A stretch of DNA of 23,426 bases from Pseudomonadota bacterium (GCA_023387235.1 JAEWIJ010000241.1:1-23426), one strand, 5' to 3'; positions 14,332-23,426 are shown, numbered from the stretch's first letter. The notes: generated by a model not told the origin, from the sequence alone. A program made the numbers and translations.

Positions 14332-15143
14332 TCTCGGACGAAATCCCGGACGGCATCTGGCGCCGCCTGATGGACCTCACACCGGCGCGCATCGCGCTCG
14401 GCCGGACCGGCTCTGGGCTGCCGACGAGCGAATCCATGAAGTTCGCGCTCGCGCATGCGCAGGCGCGCGACGCCGTGCACGCGCCGCTCGACGCCGCCCG
14501 GATCGTCTCCGGGCTGGAGAGCCTCGGCCTCGCGCATGTGGCCGTCACGAGCCGCGCGGTCTCGCGGCATTCCTACTTGTTGCGGCCCGACCTCGGGCGT
14601 CGCCTCGATGCGGCGGATCGCGATGCCGTCGCTGCGGAGCGCACGACCGGCGGTGTCGACATCGCACTCGTGATCGCGGATGGCCTCTCCGCGCGAGCTG
14701 TCCACGCGCACGCAATCGCCACGACCGCAGCCCTCCTTCCTCATATCCGCAGGAACGGCTGGTCAATCGGGCCTGTCGTCGTCGTGACCCAGGGGCGTGT
14801 GGCGATCGGCGATGAGATCGGTGCGCTGCTCGGTGCCCGCCTCGCGCTCGTCATGATCGGGGAGCGGCCAGGGCTTTCCTCGCCCGACAGCCTCGGCATG
14901 TACCTCACGTTCGCGCCCGAGCTCGGCCGCACCGACGGCGAACGCAACTGCCTCTCGAACATTCACGGCGCCGGCATGAGCGTCGAGGAAGCCGCTTTCA
15001 AAGCCGCGTGGCTCATGCGCGAGGCGTTCGTACGCCGCCTCACCGGTGTGGCGCTCAAGGATGAGAGCGGGCTCGTCATCGCGGACGAGCAGGCGCCGCC
15101 GCCAAGCGCCCTGCCACCAAGCGCCGCTTCAGGCAGCGAGTAG
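14328..15143 (+). CDS. eutC: Ethanolamine ammonia-lyase small subunit
   Basis: A 271-residue EutC, which with EutB forms the cobalamin-binding interface of the lyase. Recognisable segments are TPARIALGRTGSGLPTSESM, DIALVIADGLSARAVH, the GERPGLSSPDSLGMYLTFAP region and RNCLSNIHGAGMS, all characteristic of the family. The ATG overlaps the eutB stop by four bases. The C-terminal tail (PPSALPPSAASGSE) is a short proline/alanine repeat from an imperfect 15-base duplication and extends past the conserved domain. The gene is convergent with the ABC-ATPase gene, with 44 bases between stops. Assembly with EutB is well established for the family; activity here depends on a B12 source not shown in this window. 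Confidence 0.96.
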   Translation: MISDEIPDGIWRRLMDLTPARIALGRTGSGLPTSESMKFALAHAQARDAVHAPLDAARIVSGLESLGLAHVAVTSRAVSRHSYLLRPDLGRRLDAADRDAVAAERTTGGVDIALVIADGLSARAVHAHAIATTAALLPHIRRNGWSIGPVVVVTQGRVAIGDEIGALLGARLALVMIGERPGLSSPDSLGMYLTFAPELGRTDGERNCLSNIHGAGMSVEEAAFKAAWLMREAFVRRLTGVALKDESGLVIADEQAPPPSALPPSAASGSE

Positions 15144-15148
15144 CGAGC

Positions 15149-15180
15149 CTCGCGACCGCCCCTAAGGGAGTCGCCGCGAG
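15149..15180. terminator. Possible hairpin between convergent eutC and ABC-ATPase genes
   Basis: CTCGCG (15149-15154) can pair with CGCGAG (15175-15180); an alternative inner pairing GCGAC/GTCGC (15152-15156, 15170-15174) competes. It lies in the 44-base gap between two convergent genes, where a shared terminator is expected, but lacks a T-run. Confidence 0.3.
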
Positions 15181-15187
15181 CGCCCGG

Positions 15188-16288
<1,101 letters not shown>

Positions 16289-16300
16289 AAGTGCTCGCCC

Positions 16301-17212
16301 CTACCCTTTCGTGGCGCCGGCAGTGAGGCCGGCAATATAGTAGTCCATGAGGAACGCGTAGATGATGAGCGGCGGCGCAGCGCCGAGCAGCGCGCCCGTC
16401 ATGATCTGTCCCCAGTTGAACACGTCGCCCTTGATGAGCGTCGTAATGATGCCGACCGGCAGCACGAGCTGGCTCTCGGATGTCGTGAAGGCGAGCGGAT
16501 AGAGGAACTGCGCCCAGCTTACGGTGAAGGCGAAGATCGTCGCCGCGATCAGGCCCGGCAGGGCGACCGGAATGAAGATCTTGGTCAGCGTCTGCATCCA
16601 GGTCGCACCGTCGATCAGCGCCGCCTCGTCGAGCTCCTTCGGGATGGAGGCGAAATAGCCGATCATGATCCAGGTGCAGAAGGGCACCGTGAGCGTCGGA
16701 TAGAGGATCAGCAGCACCCACCAGCGATTGATCAGTTCGATGCCCGTGTATTCGTTGAACACGGCCATCATCTTGAACAGCGGGATGAACAGCAGCGTCT
16801 CGGGAATGAGGTAGGTGAGGAATACGCCGGTCGCGAGCGTCGCCGAGCCCCAGAAGCGCATGCGCGAGAGCGCGAACGCCGCCGGCACGCTGATGAACAT
16901 CGTGATGATGACCACAGAGACCGACACGATCGCCGAATTCTTGAAGAACGTGAGGAACGTGCCCGAGCCGAGCAGCTCCTTGTAGTTGGAGAGCGTCGGG
17001 TCGAACACCCACCACGGGTTCGTGATCGCCGAGATTTCCTGACTCGTCTTCAGCGACGTGATCAGCATGTAGAGCGGCGGCGTGAGGAAGAAGATCACGA
17101 ACAGGATCAGGAAGAAATACGACCAGCGCAGCGCCCAACGCCGGTCTCTGCTCATGCTGCCGTAGCTCGGTTTGGCCGTCGACGGCACCGAAGTTGTTGC
17201 AGTCGCCGTCAT
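16301..17212 (-). CDS. ABC transporter permease, MalG/UgpE-like
   Basis: A 303-residue inner-membrane permease with about six helices. The first is at about residues 28-52 (WSYFFLILFVIFFLTPPLYML). The EAA loop that docks on the ATPase is visible as ELDEAALIDGATWMQTLTKIFIPVALPGL. The ATG at 17212 overlaps the stop of the preceding permease gene by four bases (ATGA), fixing the start; the frame open to 17596 beyond it reads through that gene and is rich in His and Arg. It pairs with the MalF-like permease to form the channel. The Ala/Thr/Ser-rich first 20 residues look like a disordered cytoplasmic tail. Confidence 0.93.
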   Translation of the reverse strand: MTATATTSVPSTAKPSYGSMSRDRRWALRWSYFFLILFVIFFLTPPLYMLITSLKTSQEISAITNPWWVFDPTLSNYKELLGSGTFLTFFKNSAIVSVSVVIITMFISVPAAFALSRMRFWGSATLATGVFLTYLIPETLLFIPLFKMMAVFNEYTGIELINRWWVLLILYPTLTVPFCTWIMIGYFASIPKELDEAALIDGATWMQTLTKIFIPVALPGLIAATIFAFTVSWAQFLYPLAFTTSESQLVLPVGIITTLIKGDVFNWGQIMTGALLGAAPPLIIYAFLMDYYIAGLTAGATKG

Positions 17213-18141
17213 GCCTCGTTCCCCCGCTTGACGATGTCGCGCAGAATGAAGATGGCGCCGATGGTGAGGATGGGCACCATGAACAACGAGACCGACGCGC
17301 CGAGCGGGATGTCGCCGCCCTCGATACCGAGGCGGAAGGCCCAGGTGGCAAACACATGTGTCTGATCGAGCGGATCGCCGCGCGTGAGGACACGGACGAT
17401 GTCGAAGTTCGCGAACGTGACGATCGTCGAGAACAGCGCCGTGATCATGATGATGTTGCGCATCATGGGAAGCGTGACGAAGCGCATCGTCTGCCACCAG
17501 TTCGCGCCATCGATCTTGGCCGCCTCGTAGAGCTGCTCGGGCACCGACTTCAGCGCCGCGAGGTACATGATCATGAAGAACGGGGCGCCGATCCACACGT
17601 TGACGAGAATGACGCAGAAGCGCGCCCAGTACGCGTCACCGAGCCACGGCACGCCGCTGAGGCCGATCCGCTCCAAAATCCAGTTGAAGGCCGAGTACGA
17701 CGGGTCGAACAGCCATAGCCACGCGAGCGTGCTCATGGCGGGCGGGATCACCCAGGGAATGAGCAGCATGCCGCGCCACTTGCGCTGGCCCTTGTCGGGG
17801 ATGTTGTGGACGAAGTGCGCGACGAAGAAGCCGATGATGGCTTTGAAGAAGACCGCCGTGAGCGCGAAGATGCAGCTCTGCCAGACGACCATCCAAAAGG
17901 TTTCGCGCTTGAACAGGAAGGTGAAGTTCGACAGCCCGACGAACTTCTGCATCGACTTGTTCAACGTCGCCAGATGGACGGCGTAGAGTGCGGGGTAGAT
18001 GACGAGAATGGCTATGAGCAGGATCAGCGGCAGCGTCATCATGAACGCGATCGTTGATTTCCGCTGGAAGGTTTTCTGCAGCGAGCTGCGCCGGTCGGCG
18101 CGTAACCCTGCCCCCTCCTGCTTCATCGTGGCGTCGACCAT
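17209..18141 (-). CDS. ABC transporter permease, MalF/UgpA-like
   Basis: A 310-residue permease with six predicted helices, the first at about residues 32-55 (AFMMTLPLILLIAILVIYPAL). The EAA loop reads YEAAKIDGANWWQTMRFVTLPMM. Partner of the MalG-like permease encoded immediately downstream with a 4-base overlap. The ATG at 18141 is preceded by a tandem 15-base duplication that doubles the AGAGG ribosome site; an internal ATG at residue 6 is a possible alternative. It is 195 bases from the binding-protein gene upstream, a gap large enough for a processing site or an attenuator that would lower membrane components relative to the binding proteins. Confidence 0.93.
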   Translation of the reverse strand: MVDATMKQEGAGLRADRRSSLQKTFQRKSTIAFMMTLPLILLIAILVIYPALYAVHLATLNKSMQKFVGLSNFTFLFKRETFWMVVWQSCIFALTAVFFKAIIGFFVAHFVHNIPDKGQRKWRGMLLIPWVIPPAMSTLAWLWLFDPSYSAFNWILERIGLSGVPWLGDAYWARFCVILVNVWIGAPFFMIMYLAALKSVPEQLYEAAKIDGANWWQTMRFVTLPMMRNIIMITALFSTIVTFANFDIVRVLTRGDPLDQTHVFATWAFRLGIEGGDIPLGASVSLFMVPILTIGAIFILRDIVKRGNEA

Positions 18142-18171
18142 CTATCGACCTCTTGGCTATCGACCTCTTGG
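18142..18171 (-). repeat. Tandem 15-bp duplication containing the ribosome-binding site
   Basis: Two perfect, adjacent copies of CCAAGAGGTCGATAG (mRNA sense; 18157-18171 and 18142-18156) end directly at the permease ATG. Each copy has an AGAGG Shine-Dalgarno core; the proximal one is spaced about seven bases from the start codon. Confidence 0.85.
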
Positions 18172-18336
18172 AAAGGTTCGGGGACCGGCATTCGACGACG
18201 CGCCAGCCGCGCGCGTGCCCGGCAAGGCATCCAGCGTCGTCGTAGCTTTCGACCAGCTCGACATGACATGAACCCTTTGCGGCTGGGCCTCCGCCACCGC
18301 CTGCTCACGCAGGAAGGCGGCGAAAGCCCGCTGCCG

Positions 18337-19677
18337 TCAGGTCCGCATGTAGCCTTCGAGCTCGCTCTCGGCGTACGAGAGCACCGCATCGAGCTTTTCG
18401 CCGCGAAGGTAGCGGACGATCATCTTGGTCATCAGGCCTTGCGTATAAATCTGCTCGGCAATCCGATGCGGGCTCGGCGCAGCCGCAATCGAGAGGACCT
18501 GATGATTGTGCGGATTGGCGTAGTGGTACATCGTCCCCTTGGGCGGTTCCATTTCCGCCCAGGTCTTGAAGGTCGAGAAGTTGGCGTACGCCGGGATGTC
18601 ATACCCCTTGCTCGCCTCGACCATGCTCTGCGCGGCTGCTTCGGTCGACGTGGCCCGAAGGAGCGACTTGGCCGCCGCCTTGTTCTTCGAGAAGCCCCAG
18701 ATACCCCAGAAGTAGGGCAGGAACGGTGCATGGCGACCGGCGGGCCCGACGGGCATACCGTGATGCCAGATCTGCTTGCCGATATCCGGTGCGTCGCGCG
18801 TCGCGACCGCCCATGCGGACGGCGGGTTCATGATCGATGCGCCACGGCCCGAAACGATCCACTTGTTGTTCGAGGCATCGTCCCACGACGGCGCGTCGGC
18901 CGGGAACTCGGCGGCCAGTTCCTTCATGTACTCCATCACCGCGCGGACTTTGTCCGTCTTGACGGTGATATTTTCCTTCTGGTCGACGAGCACGGCACCA
19001 TAGGAATTGAAGAACGCGCCGGCCGTATCGACGGAGTCCGATGTCGTTCCGAGGCCAATGCCGAAAGCGTGCCCGGCCTTGTTGCAGGCCTTCGCTGCCT
19101 TCAGATAGGTCTCCATGTTCCAGTTGTCGGCCTTGGGCGCTTGGCCGGCCGGATACATCGCCAGAATGTCGACGTTTGCGTGCTGCTTCATGAGATCGAT
19201 GCGCGAGGCCGGACCTTTGATCTGGCTCCCCGCCGTCGACGGCACGCCGACCCACTTACCCTTGATCTTGCCTAGATATTCGACGGTGGCGTTCACCTTG
19301 CCGTTCTGCTTTTCCAGATCGCCCATGAGGTCGCCGACGTCTTCGAGCGAGTCGGCGTGCCGGGCCGGCTGCCAGCTCGGGAACGACAGAATGTCGTGAC
19401 CGGACTTGGCCTGAGCCTCCGCGGCGATCGTCAGAAGAATTTTGTTGCCCTGCGAGGTGATGAAGTCGATCTCGACATTCACCTTCTCTTTTTCGCCCCA
19501 GGCCTTGACCACGCTTTCAAGGGCCTTGTTGGCGCCCGGCACCCAGTGATCCCAGAATCCGACTTTGAGCGTGCCCGCGGACTGCGCCGTGCTCACGTAA
19601 GGCGCAGCTACCACACCGCCAGCAGCAGCAGCGCCCGTGGCGACGAAGCGCCGACGAGTCATTGTCTTCTTTGACAT
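18337..19677 (-). CDS. Tat-exported ABC solute-binding protein (family 1), copy 1
   Basis: A 446-residue extracellular solute-binding protein that captures substrate in the periplasm for the MalF/MalG-like permeases. A twin-arginine signal is clear: TRRRFVATGAAAAGG, then a hydrophobic core to about residue 33. The mature part begins GTLKVGFWDHWVPGANKAL. ATG 19677 has GGAGGA at ideal distance; an upstream in-frame TTG at 19692 overlaps that site and is rejected. It is homologous along its whole length to the protein of the same length encoded just upstream (19825-21165), sharing WDHWVPG, ASNNKW and KNKAAAKSL, so the two arose by tandem duplication. Tat export suggests folding before export, common for this branch. 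The substrate is unknown. Confidence 0.92.
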   Translation of the reverse strand: MSKKTMTRRRFVATGAAAAGGVVAAPYVSTAQSAGTLKVGFWDHWVPGANKALESVVKAWGEKEKVNVEIDFITSQGNKILLTIAAEAQAKSGHDILSFPSWQPARHADSLEDVGDLMGDLEKQNGKVNATVEYLGKIKGKWVGVPSTAGSQIKGPASRIDLMKQHANVDILAMYPAGQAPKADNWNMETYLKAAKACNKAGHAFGIGLGTTSDSVDTAGAFFNSYGAVLVDQKENITVKTDKVRAVMEYMKELAAEFPADAPSWDDASNNKWIVSGRGASIMNPPSAWAVATRDAPDIGKQIWHHGMPVGPAGRHAPFLPYFWGIWGFSKNKAAAKSLLRATSTEAAAQSMVEASKGYDIPAYANFSTFKTWAEMEPPKGTMYHYANPHNHQVLSIAAAPSPHRIAEQIYTQGLMTKMIVRYLRGEKLDAVLSYAESELEGYMRT

Positions 19678-19717
19678 AAACGTTTCCTCCAACCTGGTTG
19701 ATTTCTTTTGTTTTTTG

Positions 19718-19740
19718 CGGGGCCCGCTTTGCGAGCCCCG
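19718..19740. other. Hairpin between the two solute-binding protein genes
   Basis: CGGGGC (19718-19723) pairs with GCCCCG (19735-19740), with an inner CGC-TTT-GCG helix across one mismatch. In the minus-strand transcript it is followed by an A-rich, not U-rich, tract (complement of 19701-19717), so it is more likely an mRNA-stabilising or processing element than an intrinsic terminator. Confidence 0.4.
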
Positions 19741-19824
19741 GATCGATGCGACTTAGTATGACCGAGACATATTAGGCACGGCCCATGACAATGCGCCACC
19801 CCAAATTTCGGGCGGACCTCGATA

Positions 19825-21165
19825 CTACTGTCGCCTGAACCCGTCGATCTCGTTCGCGGCCCAGTCGAGCGCCTTCTCGATGTTCTCTCCACGACCTATG
19901 CGTACGATGAGCTTCGGCATCATCGCATTCGTGTAGAGCTGAGACGCCATGGGCGGAGGTGCGGGCGAGCAGGGCATGACATTCTCCTGGTCGCCGCGGT
20001 TCGGGTAGTGCGAGAGCGTGCCCGGAGGCGGCCCCTGCTCATCCCAGACCTTGTAGTCGATGAGCTTCTGATAGGGTGGGATATCGTAGCCCGCTGCTCC
20101 CACCACGAGCCGCTGGATGTTCTCCGGCTTGTTCATGTGAACCATCAGGCTCTTTGCCGCGGCCTTGTTTCTGGAGAAGTTCCAGAGGCCCTGGTAGCGC
20201 GGCAGCAAGGGTGCAAACCGCCCTTTCGGCCCCTTGGGCATGGCGTGCGTCCACATCTTCGCCGCCACCTCCGGCGCATCGCGCTTGGCAACGACCCACG
20301 TGCTCGGTGGGTTGAAGATCAGCGCGCCTTTGCCTGATACGAGCCATTTGTTGTTCGAGGCGTTGTCCCACGATGCGACATCCGTCGGCAGGAAGGCGAA
20401 CAGGCGCCTGGCGTACTCGAGCACCTGGCGCACGTTGTCCGACTTGACGTTCGTGTTGCCCTTGGCATCGACCAGAGCCGCACCGTAGGCCGAGAACAGA
20501 GCACCCACCCAGTCGAGGCTGTCCGTGGTCGCGCCGAGCGGCAGGCCGAAGGAGTGGCCGGCCTTGTGGCACTTCTCCGCGGCAGTCAGAAATGCATCCC
20601 ATGTCCAGGAGGCGGCCGCCGGCGTCGGATCCTTTCCGGCAGGGAACATCGCCTGCACGTCGATGTCGGCAAATTCCTTGAGGTAGTCGATGCGCGAGCA
20701 TGGCGGCAGGATCAGCGAGCCGCGCGTCGAGGGCACGACGTTCCAGGTGCCGCTCGCCGTGCCGATGTACTCCATCGCCCCGGAGATCGGCCCGTTAGTT
20801 GCGAGGACCTCCTTCATCACGTCGCCGACGGGCTCGAGGAGGCGCGTATATTGCGCGGGCTCCCACGCCGAGAAGTCCATGACGTCGTGGCCGGCCTTCG
20901 CTTGTGCCTCGGCCGCGATCGTCAGCAGGAGCTTGTTGCCCTGGGTGCTGAGATAGTCGATCGTGAGATCGACCTTTTCCTTCTTCGCCCACTCCTGGGC
21001 GATCTCGTCCATGATCTTGTTGCCGCCCGGCACCCAATGGTCCCACATGCCGAGGGAAAGCTTTCCGGCGGCATAGGACGTACTGACATGCGGCGCCGAG
21101 ATGGCCGCTGCCGTGGCGGCGGTTCCCGCTATGAATCGGCGGCGTGAAATCCTCTTCTTGGCCAT
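19825..21165 (-). CDS. Tat-exported ABC solute-binding protein (family 1), copy 2
   Basis: A 446-residue paralogue of the downstream binding protein and first gene of the ABC operon. The N-terminus carries a classic Tat motif SRRRFIAG with a hydrophobic stretch and ends at about residue 33 (SYAAGKLSLG). Shared blocks with copy 1 include MWDHWVPGGNK, STQGNKLLLTIAAEAQAKAGHD, ASNNKWLVSGKGA and SRNKAAAKSL. Differences concentrate in the middle (for example ILPPCSRIDY versus KGPASRIDL) and the C-terminal proline-rich CSPAPPP, which may alter ligand specificity. GGAGG precedes the ATG at 21165. The gene is divergent from the MFS transporter across 426 bases. Two binding proteins feeding one permease pair suggest uptake of two related ligands. 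Confidence 0.92.
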   Translation of the reverse strand: MAKKRISRRRFIAGTAATAAAISAPHVSTSYAAGKLSLGMWDHWVPGGNKIMDEIAQEWAKKEKVDLTIDYLSTQGNKLLLTIAAEAQAKAGHDVMDFSAWEPAQYTRLLEPVGDVMKEVLATNGPISGAMEYIGTASGTWNVVPSTRGSLILPPCSRIDYLKEFADIDVQAMFPAGKDPTPAAASWTWDAFLTAAEKCHKAGHSFGLPLGATTDSLDWVGALFSAYGAALVDAKGNTNVKSDNVRQVLEYARRLFAFLPTDVASWDNASNNKWLVSGKGALIFNPPSTWVVAKRDAPEVAAKMWTHAMPKGPKGRFAPLLPRYQGLWNFSRNKAAAKSLMVHMNKPENIQRLVVGAAGYDIPPYQKLIDYKVWDEQGPPPGTLSHYPNRGDQENVMPCSPAPPPMASQLYTNAMMPKLIVRIGRGENIEKALDWAANEIDGFRRQ

Positions 21166-21591
21166 AACGCACTCCTCCCTATGGTTTCACCATGGCCGAG
21201 GCGCGCGCGATTGATCCCCGATGCCCGACAGGTGGCAGCGGGATGAAACCCAGCATATATCGATCGACGGCCGTGCATGGCGTTTCCTGCGGCGCTGATG
21301 CCGCTGTCGGGGCCGGTTGGTCCGGCGCCTCGACGTCCCCCGCCTTTGCCTTACTGCTGCGCGCGGTCAGCGGAGGGCATTCGCCGCTCGCGGCTCCAGT
21401 AAACAGCATTCTCCGCGGCTTGGATAGGGTGTGCTTCCCGTCGCGTTGGCGCCGCAGGATGACCTGCAAGGTAGTTGATCCGCGCCGGCGACACCTCGAT
21501 AGTGGGCGCACGCTTCGCCCGGTATGGCAACGAGCGGTTGCGTGCAAGGGCGCCGACGCTGAGGCGGACGCCTCGCTCGCCTGAGGTCCTC
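21166..21591. other. Divergent intergenic region between ABC operon and MFS gene
   Basis: 426 bases with no convincing gene; open frames on both strands lack ribosome sites and protein-like composition. It must hold both divergent promoters. A near-palindrome GAGGCG-GA-CGCCTC (21561-21574) lies 17 bases before the MFS start and may be an operator or a translation-affecting hairpin. No clear -35/-10 pair was found. Confidence 0.4.
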
Positions 21592-22905
21592 ATGGAAAGC
21601 AAATCGCGACATTGGGCGGCACGCCTGCCGGTCTACTATGGCTGGCTGATCGTGCTGATCGCCTTCGTGACGATGGCCGTCGGCGTGACGGCACGGACGA
21701 CGTTCTCCTTGCTCATGCCGCCGCTGATCGAAGAGTTCGGTTGGGACCGCGGTCTTGCGGCCGGTGCCTTCTCGTTCGGGTTTCTGGTATCCGCCGTCCT
21801 CGGCCCGATCGTCGGCCGCGCCATGGACAAGCGCGGACCACGCGTCGTCATTCCGATCGGCGCCGTGTTGCTGTCCTCGGGGCTGCTCCTTGCGCCCTAC
21901 ATCGAGCGCCCATGGCATCTCTATGCGACGCTGGGCTTGCTGGTCGGCGGCGGCTCCAACATGATGACTTACACGGCCCATTCGCAGTTTCTGCCGAACT
22001 GGTTCGTGCAGCGTCGCGGGCTCGCGATCAGCCTGGCCTTCTCCGGCACGGGTGTCGGCGCCATCGTGCTCCTGCCGTGGCTGCAGTCGATCATCCTGAG
22101 CGAGGGCTGGCGCGCGGCGTGCTGGACCATGGGCTGTCTCGTGCTGCTTGCGGCGGCCCCGCTCAATCTACTCGTGCGCAAGGCGCCGGGCGATATCGGC
22201 CTGCTGCCGGATGGCGAAGTCAGGCCCGCCTCCTCAGCTTCCGCACCGCGCCACGCAGCCCTGATCGTCGACAAGGCATGGGCCGCAACCGAGTGGACCC
22301 TCGCCCGCGCGATGAGAACGGCGCGCTTCTGGTGGATCGTGGTTGCGTACTTCTGTGCGCTCGTGGCGTGGTACGCGGTGCAAGTGCATCAGACGAAGTA
22401 TCTCACCGAGATCGGCTTCACGCCGATCGTCGCGGCCTGGGCGCTCGGCGCCGTAAGCATGGTGAGCATACCCGGTCAGATCATTCTCGGCGGCCTGTCG
22501 GATCGCCTTGGGCGCGAATGGATCTGGAGTGTTGGCTGCGCAGGATTTGCCATATCCTACATCGCATTGATCGCACTCGAGCAAACACCCTCCATGCCGC
22601 TCCTCTACGTCATGGTGCTCGCACAGGGCTTCCTCGGCTACACGATGACATCCGTCATGGGGCCGATCGTGGTCGAAATATTCGAGGGACCGCACTTCGG
22701 CGCCATATTCGGGACGATCACGATCGCGCTCGTCTGCGGTGGCGCCGCCGGCCCGTGGATTGCCGGCATCGTCCATGATGCCACGGGCAGCTACCGCCTC
22801 GCGTTCGTGCTGATCATCGGCTGTTGCGTTGCGTCCGCCGTCGCGATCTGGCTGGCATCGCCGCGCAAAGTCCGCCTCGTGCCGGGGCGCGTGCCGAAGA
22901 CCTGA
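21592..22905 (+). CDS. MFS transporter (oxalate/formate antiporter / monocarboxylate-like)
   Basis: A 437-residue major facilitator with about 12 helices and a cytoplasmic loop in the middle (about residues 205-240). The first helix YYGWLIVLIAFVTMAVGV is characteristic of the oxalate-formate antiporter/MCT-like group, and GRAMDKRGPR (75-84) matches the conserved loop between helices 2 and 3. The second half has GGLSDRLGREW, the equivalent repeat. The ATG at 21592 is chosen because GAGGT lies five bases upstream and the protein then starts just before helix 1; the frame extends to 21475 without conserved features. The likely substrate is a small carboxylate, but this is a family-level guess. 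It diverges from the ABC operon and may share its regulator. Confidence 0.9.
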   Translation: MESKSRHWAARLPVYYGWLIVLIAFVTMAVGVTARTTFSLLMPPLIEEFGWDRGLAAGAFSFGFLVSAVLGPIVGRAMDKRGPRVVIPIGAVLLSSGLLLAPYIERPWHLYATLGLLVGGGSNMMTYTAHSQFLPNWFVQRRGLAISLAFSGTGVGAIVLLPWLQSIILSEGWRAACWTMGCLVLLAAAPLNLLVRKAPGDIGLLPDGEVRPASSASAPRHAALIVDKAWAATEWTLARAMRTARFWWIVVAYFCALVAWYAVQVHQTKYLTEIGFTPIVAAWALGAVSMVSIPGQIILGGLSDRLGREWIWSVGCAGFAISYIALIALEQTPSMPLLYVMVLAQGFLGYTMTSVMGPIVVEIFEGPHFGAIFGTITIALVCGGAAGPWIAGIVHDATGSYRLAFVLIIGCCVASAVAIWLASPRKVRLVPGRVPKT

Positions 22906-22920
22906 GGGGCAGCGCGCTCC

Positions 22921-23426
22921 CTACCGCGCGCTCACGAGCCCATCGTCGAGAAGCCGGCGGTGGAAGCTCAGGATGAGATCGCGCTTCGGACAATCGAACC
23001 AGAGACCATCGCAGAGAAGCTTGAGCTTCTTGCGACCGGCATAGGCATCGGATAGCGGCAAGCCGGCAGCCTCGAGCATGACCGTTCCCAGATAGGGCAC
23101 ATCGAGAAGTTTGGGGCTCGAGAAGTTCGGCTCGAAACGCACGCCATTGACCGCGAAGAACGTCTGGTAGCCGATCGAGCCGCGCGCGACGAGGACATCC
23201 TCGGCTTCCGTACCTTCGTCGTAGCCGAGCAGCACGCGCGTCGCCATCGGATGATGGTCGCCATAGCGCACAATGAGGAATCGCTGCGTGGGAAAGCGAC
23301 GCTCGAGCTCGCTCACCAGATACTGATAGTCGAGCCGCGAGAGCCACAGCCGGCGCAGCACCTCGTTCATCTCGGGATGCGTGCCCGGACCGCCACCCGG
23401 CACGGCCATCTGCGGCTCATAAGGCT
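22921..23426 (-). CDS. Sulfatase-like hydrolase/transferase, C-terminal part (cut by window edge)
   Basis: About 168 C-terminal residues; the frame remains open past the window end, so the ATG at 23409 is probably internal. The stretch LSRLDYQYLVSELERRFP followed by FLIVRYGDHHP resembles the sulfatase/LTA-synthase/phosphoglycerol transferase fold, in which the conserved Asp-His pair of the GDHHP segment helps bind the catalytic metal. The C-terminal part (CDGLWFDCPKRDLILSFHRRLLDDG) is a family-like tail. Such proteins transfer phosphoglycerol or phosphoethanolamine groups, or cleave sulfate esters, at the cell envelope; the N-terminal catalytic Thr/Cys region is outside the window, so the activity cannot be decided. 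It is convergent with the MFS gene, 15 bases apart. Confidence 0.7.
   Translation of the reverse strand, partial: PYEPQMAVPGGGPGTHPEMNEVLRRLWLSRLDYQYLVSELERRFPTQRFLIVRYGDHHPMATRVLLGYDEGTEAEDVLVARGSIGYQTFFAVNGVRFEPNFSSPKLLDVPYLGTVMLEAAGLPLSDAYAGRKKLKLLCDGLWFDCPKRDLILSFHRRLLDDGLVSAR

Noticed and set aside
21192..21584. 130-residue plus-strand open frame between the ABC operon and the MFS gene
   Set aside because: No ribosome site, no recognisable domain and non-protein-like composition; the stretch fits a divergent promoter region.

Overview
The window is GC-rich and is most likely a chromosomal segment of an alphaproteobacterium, probably of the Hyphomicrobiales (rhizobial) type. This is inferred from gene content (TRAP and CUT1-type ABC transporters, class III CoA-transferase, many amidohydrolases, Tat-exported binding proteins), codon bias and a good EcfG-type promoter match. 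No mobile element, phage gene, CRISPR array or rRNA is visible.

Left part (1-3900): the 3' part of an AlaC/DapL-like aminotransferase, then tRNA-Tyr(GUA) with a strong sigma70-type promoter. Next comes a Tat-exported amidohydrolase on the minus strand, followed by three small genes: two membrane proteins and one hypothetical protein whose start overlaps a GGAAC-N16-CGTT motif.

Central plus-strand catabolic block (4175-10860): a Rieske-type ferredoxin, an ACMSD-like amidohydrolase, a complete DctP-DctQ-DctM TRAP transporter, a class III CoA-transferase and an HMG-CoA-lyase-like enzyme. The spacing is tight enough for one operon, possibly with an internal promoter or terminator before the CoA-transferase. 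A convergent LysR-type regulator closes the block. The logic is uptake of an organic acid, CoA activation and then carbon-carbon cleavage. The lyase lacks the catalytic cysteine of true HMG-CoA lyases, so the substrate is probably not HMG-CoA.

Right part: a stand-alone response-regulator receiver (12190), then eutB-eutC for the B12-dependent ethanolamine ammonia-lyase, with no microcompartment genes in view. Convergent to these is a minus-strand ABC importer operon: two tandem paralogous Tat-exported solute-binding proteins, two permeases and a UgpC/MalK-like ATPase. An MFS transporter diverges from the ABC operon. The window ends in the C-terminal part of a sulfatase-like (LTA-synthase/phosphoglycerol transferase type) protein on the minus strand.

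The catabolic block with its unusual lyase is the best candidate for an undescribed pathway. Substrates of the TRAP, ABC and MFS transporters cannot be read from the sequence.
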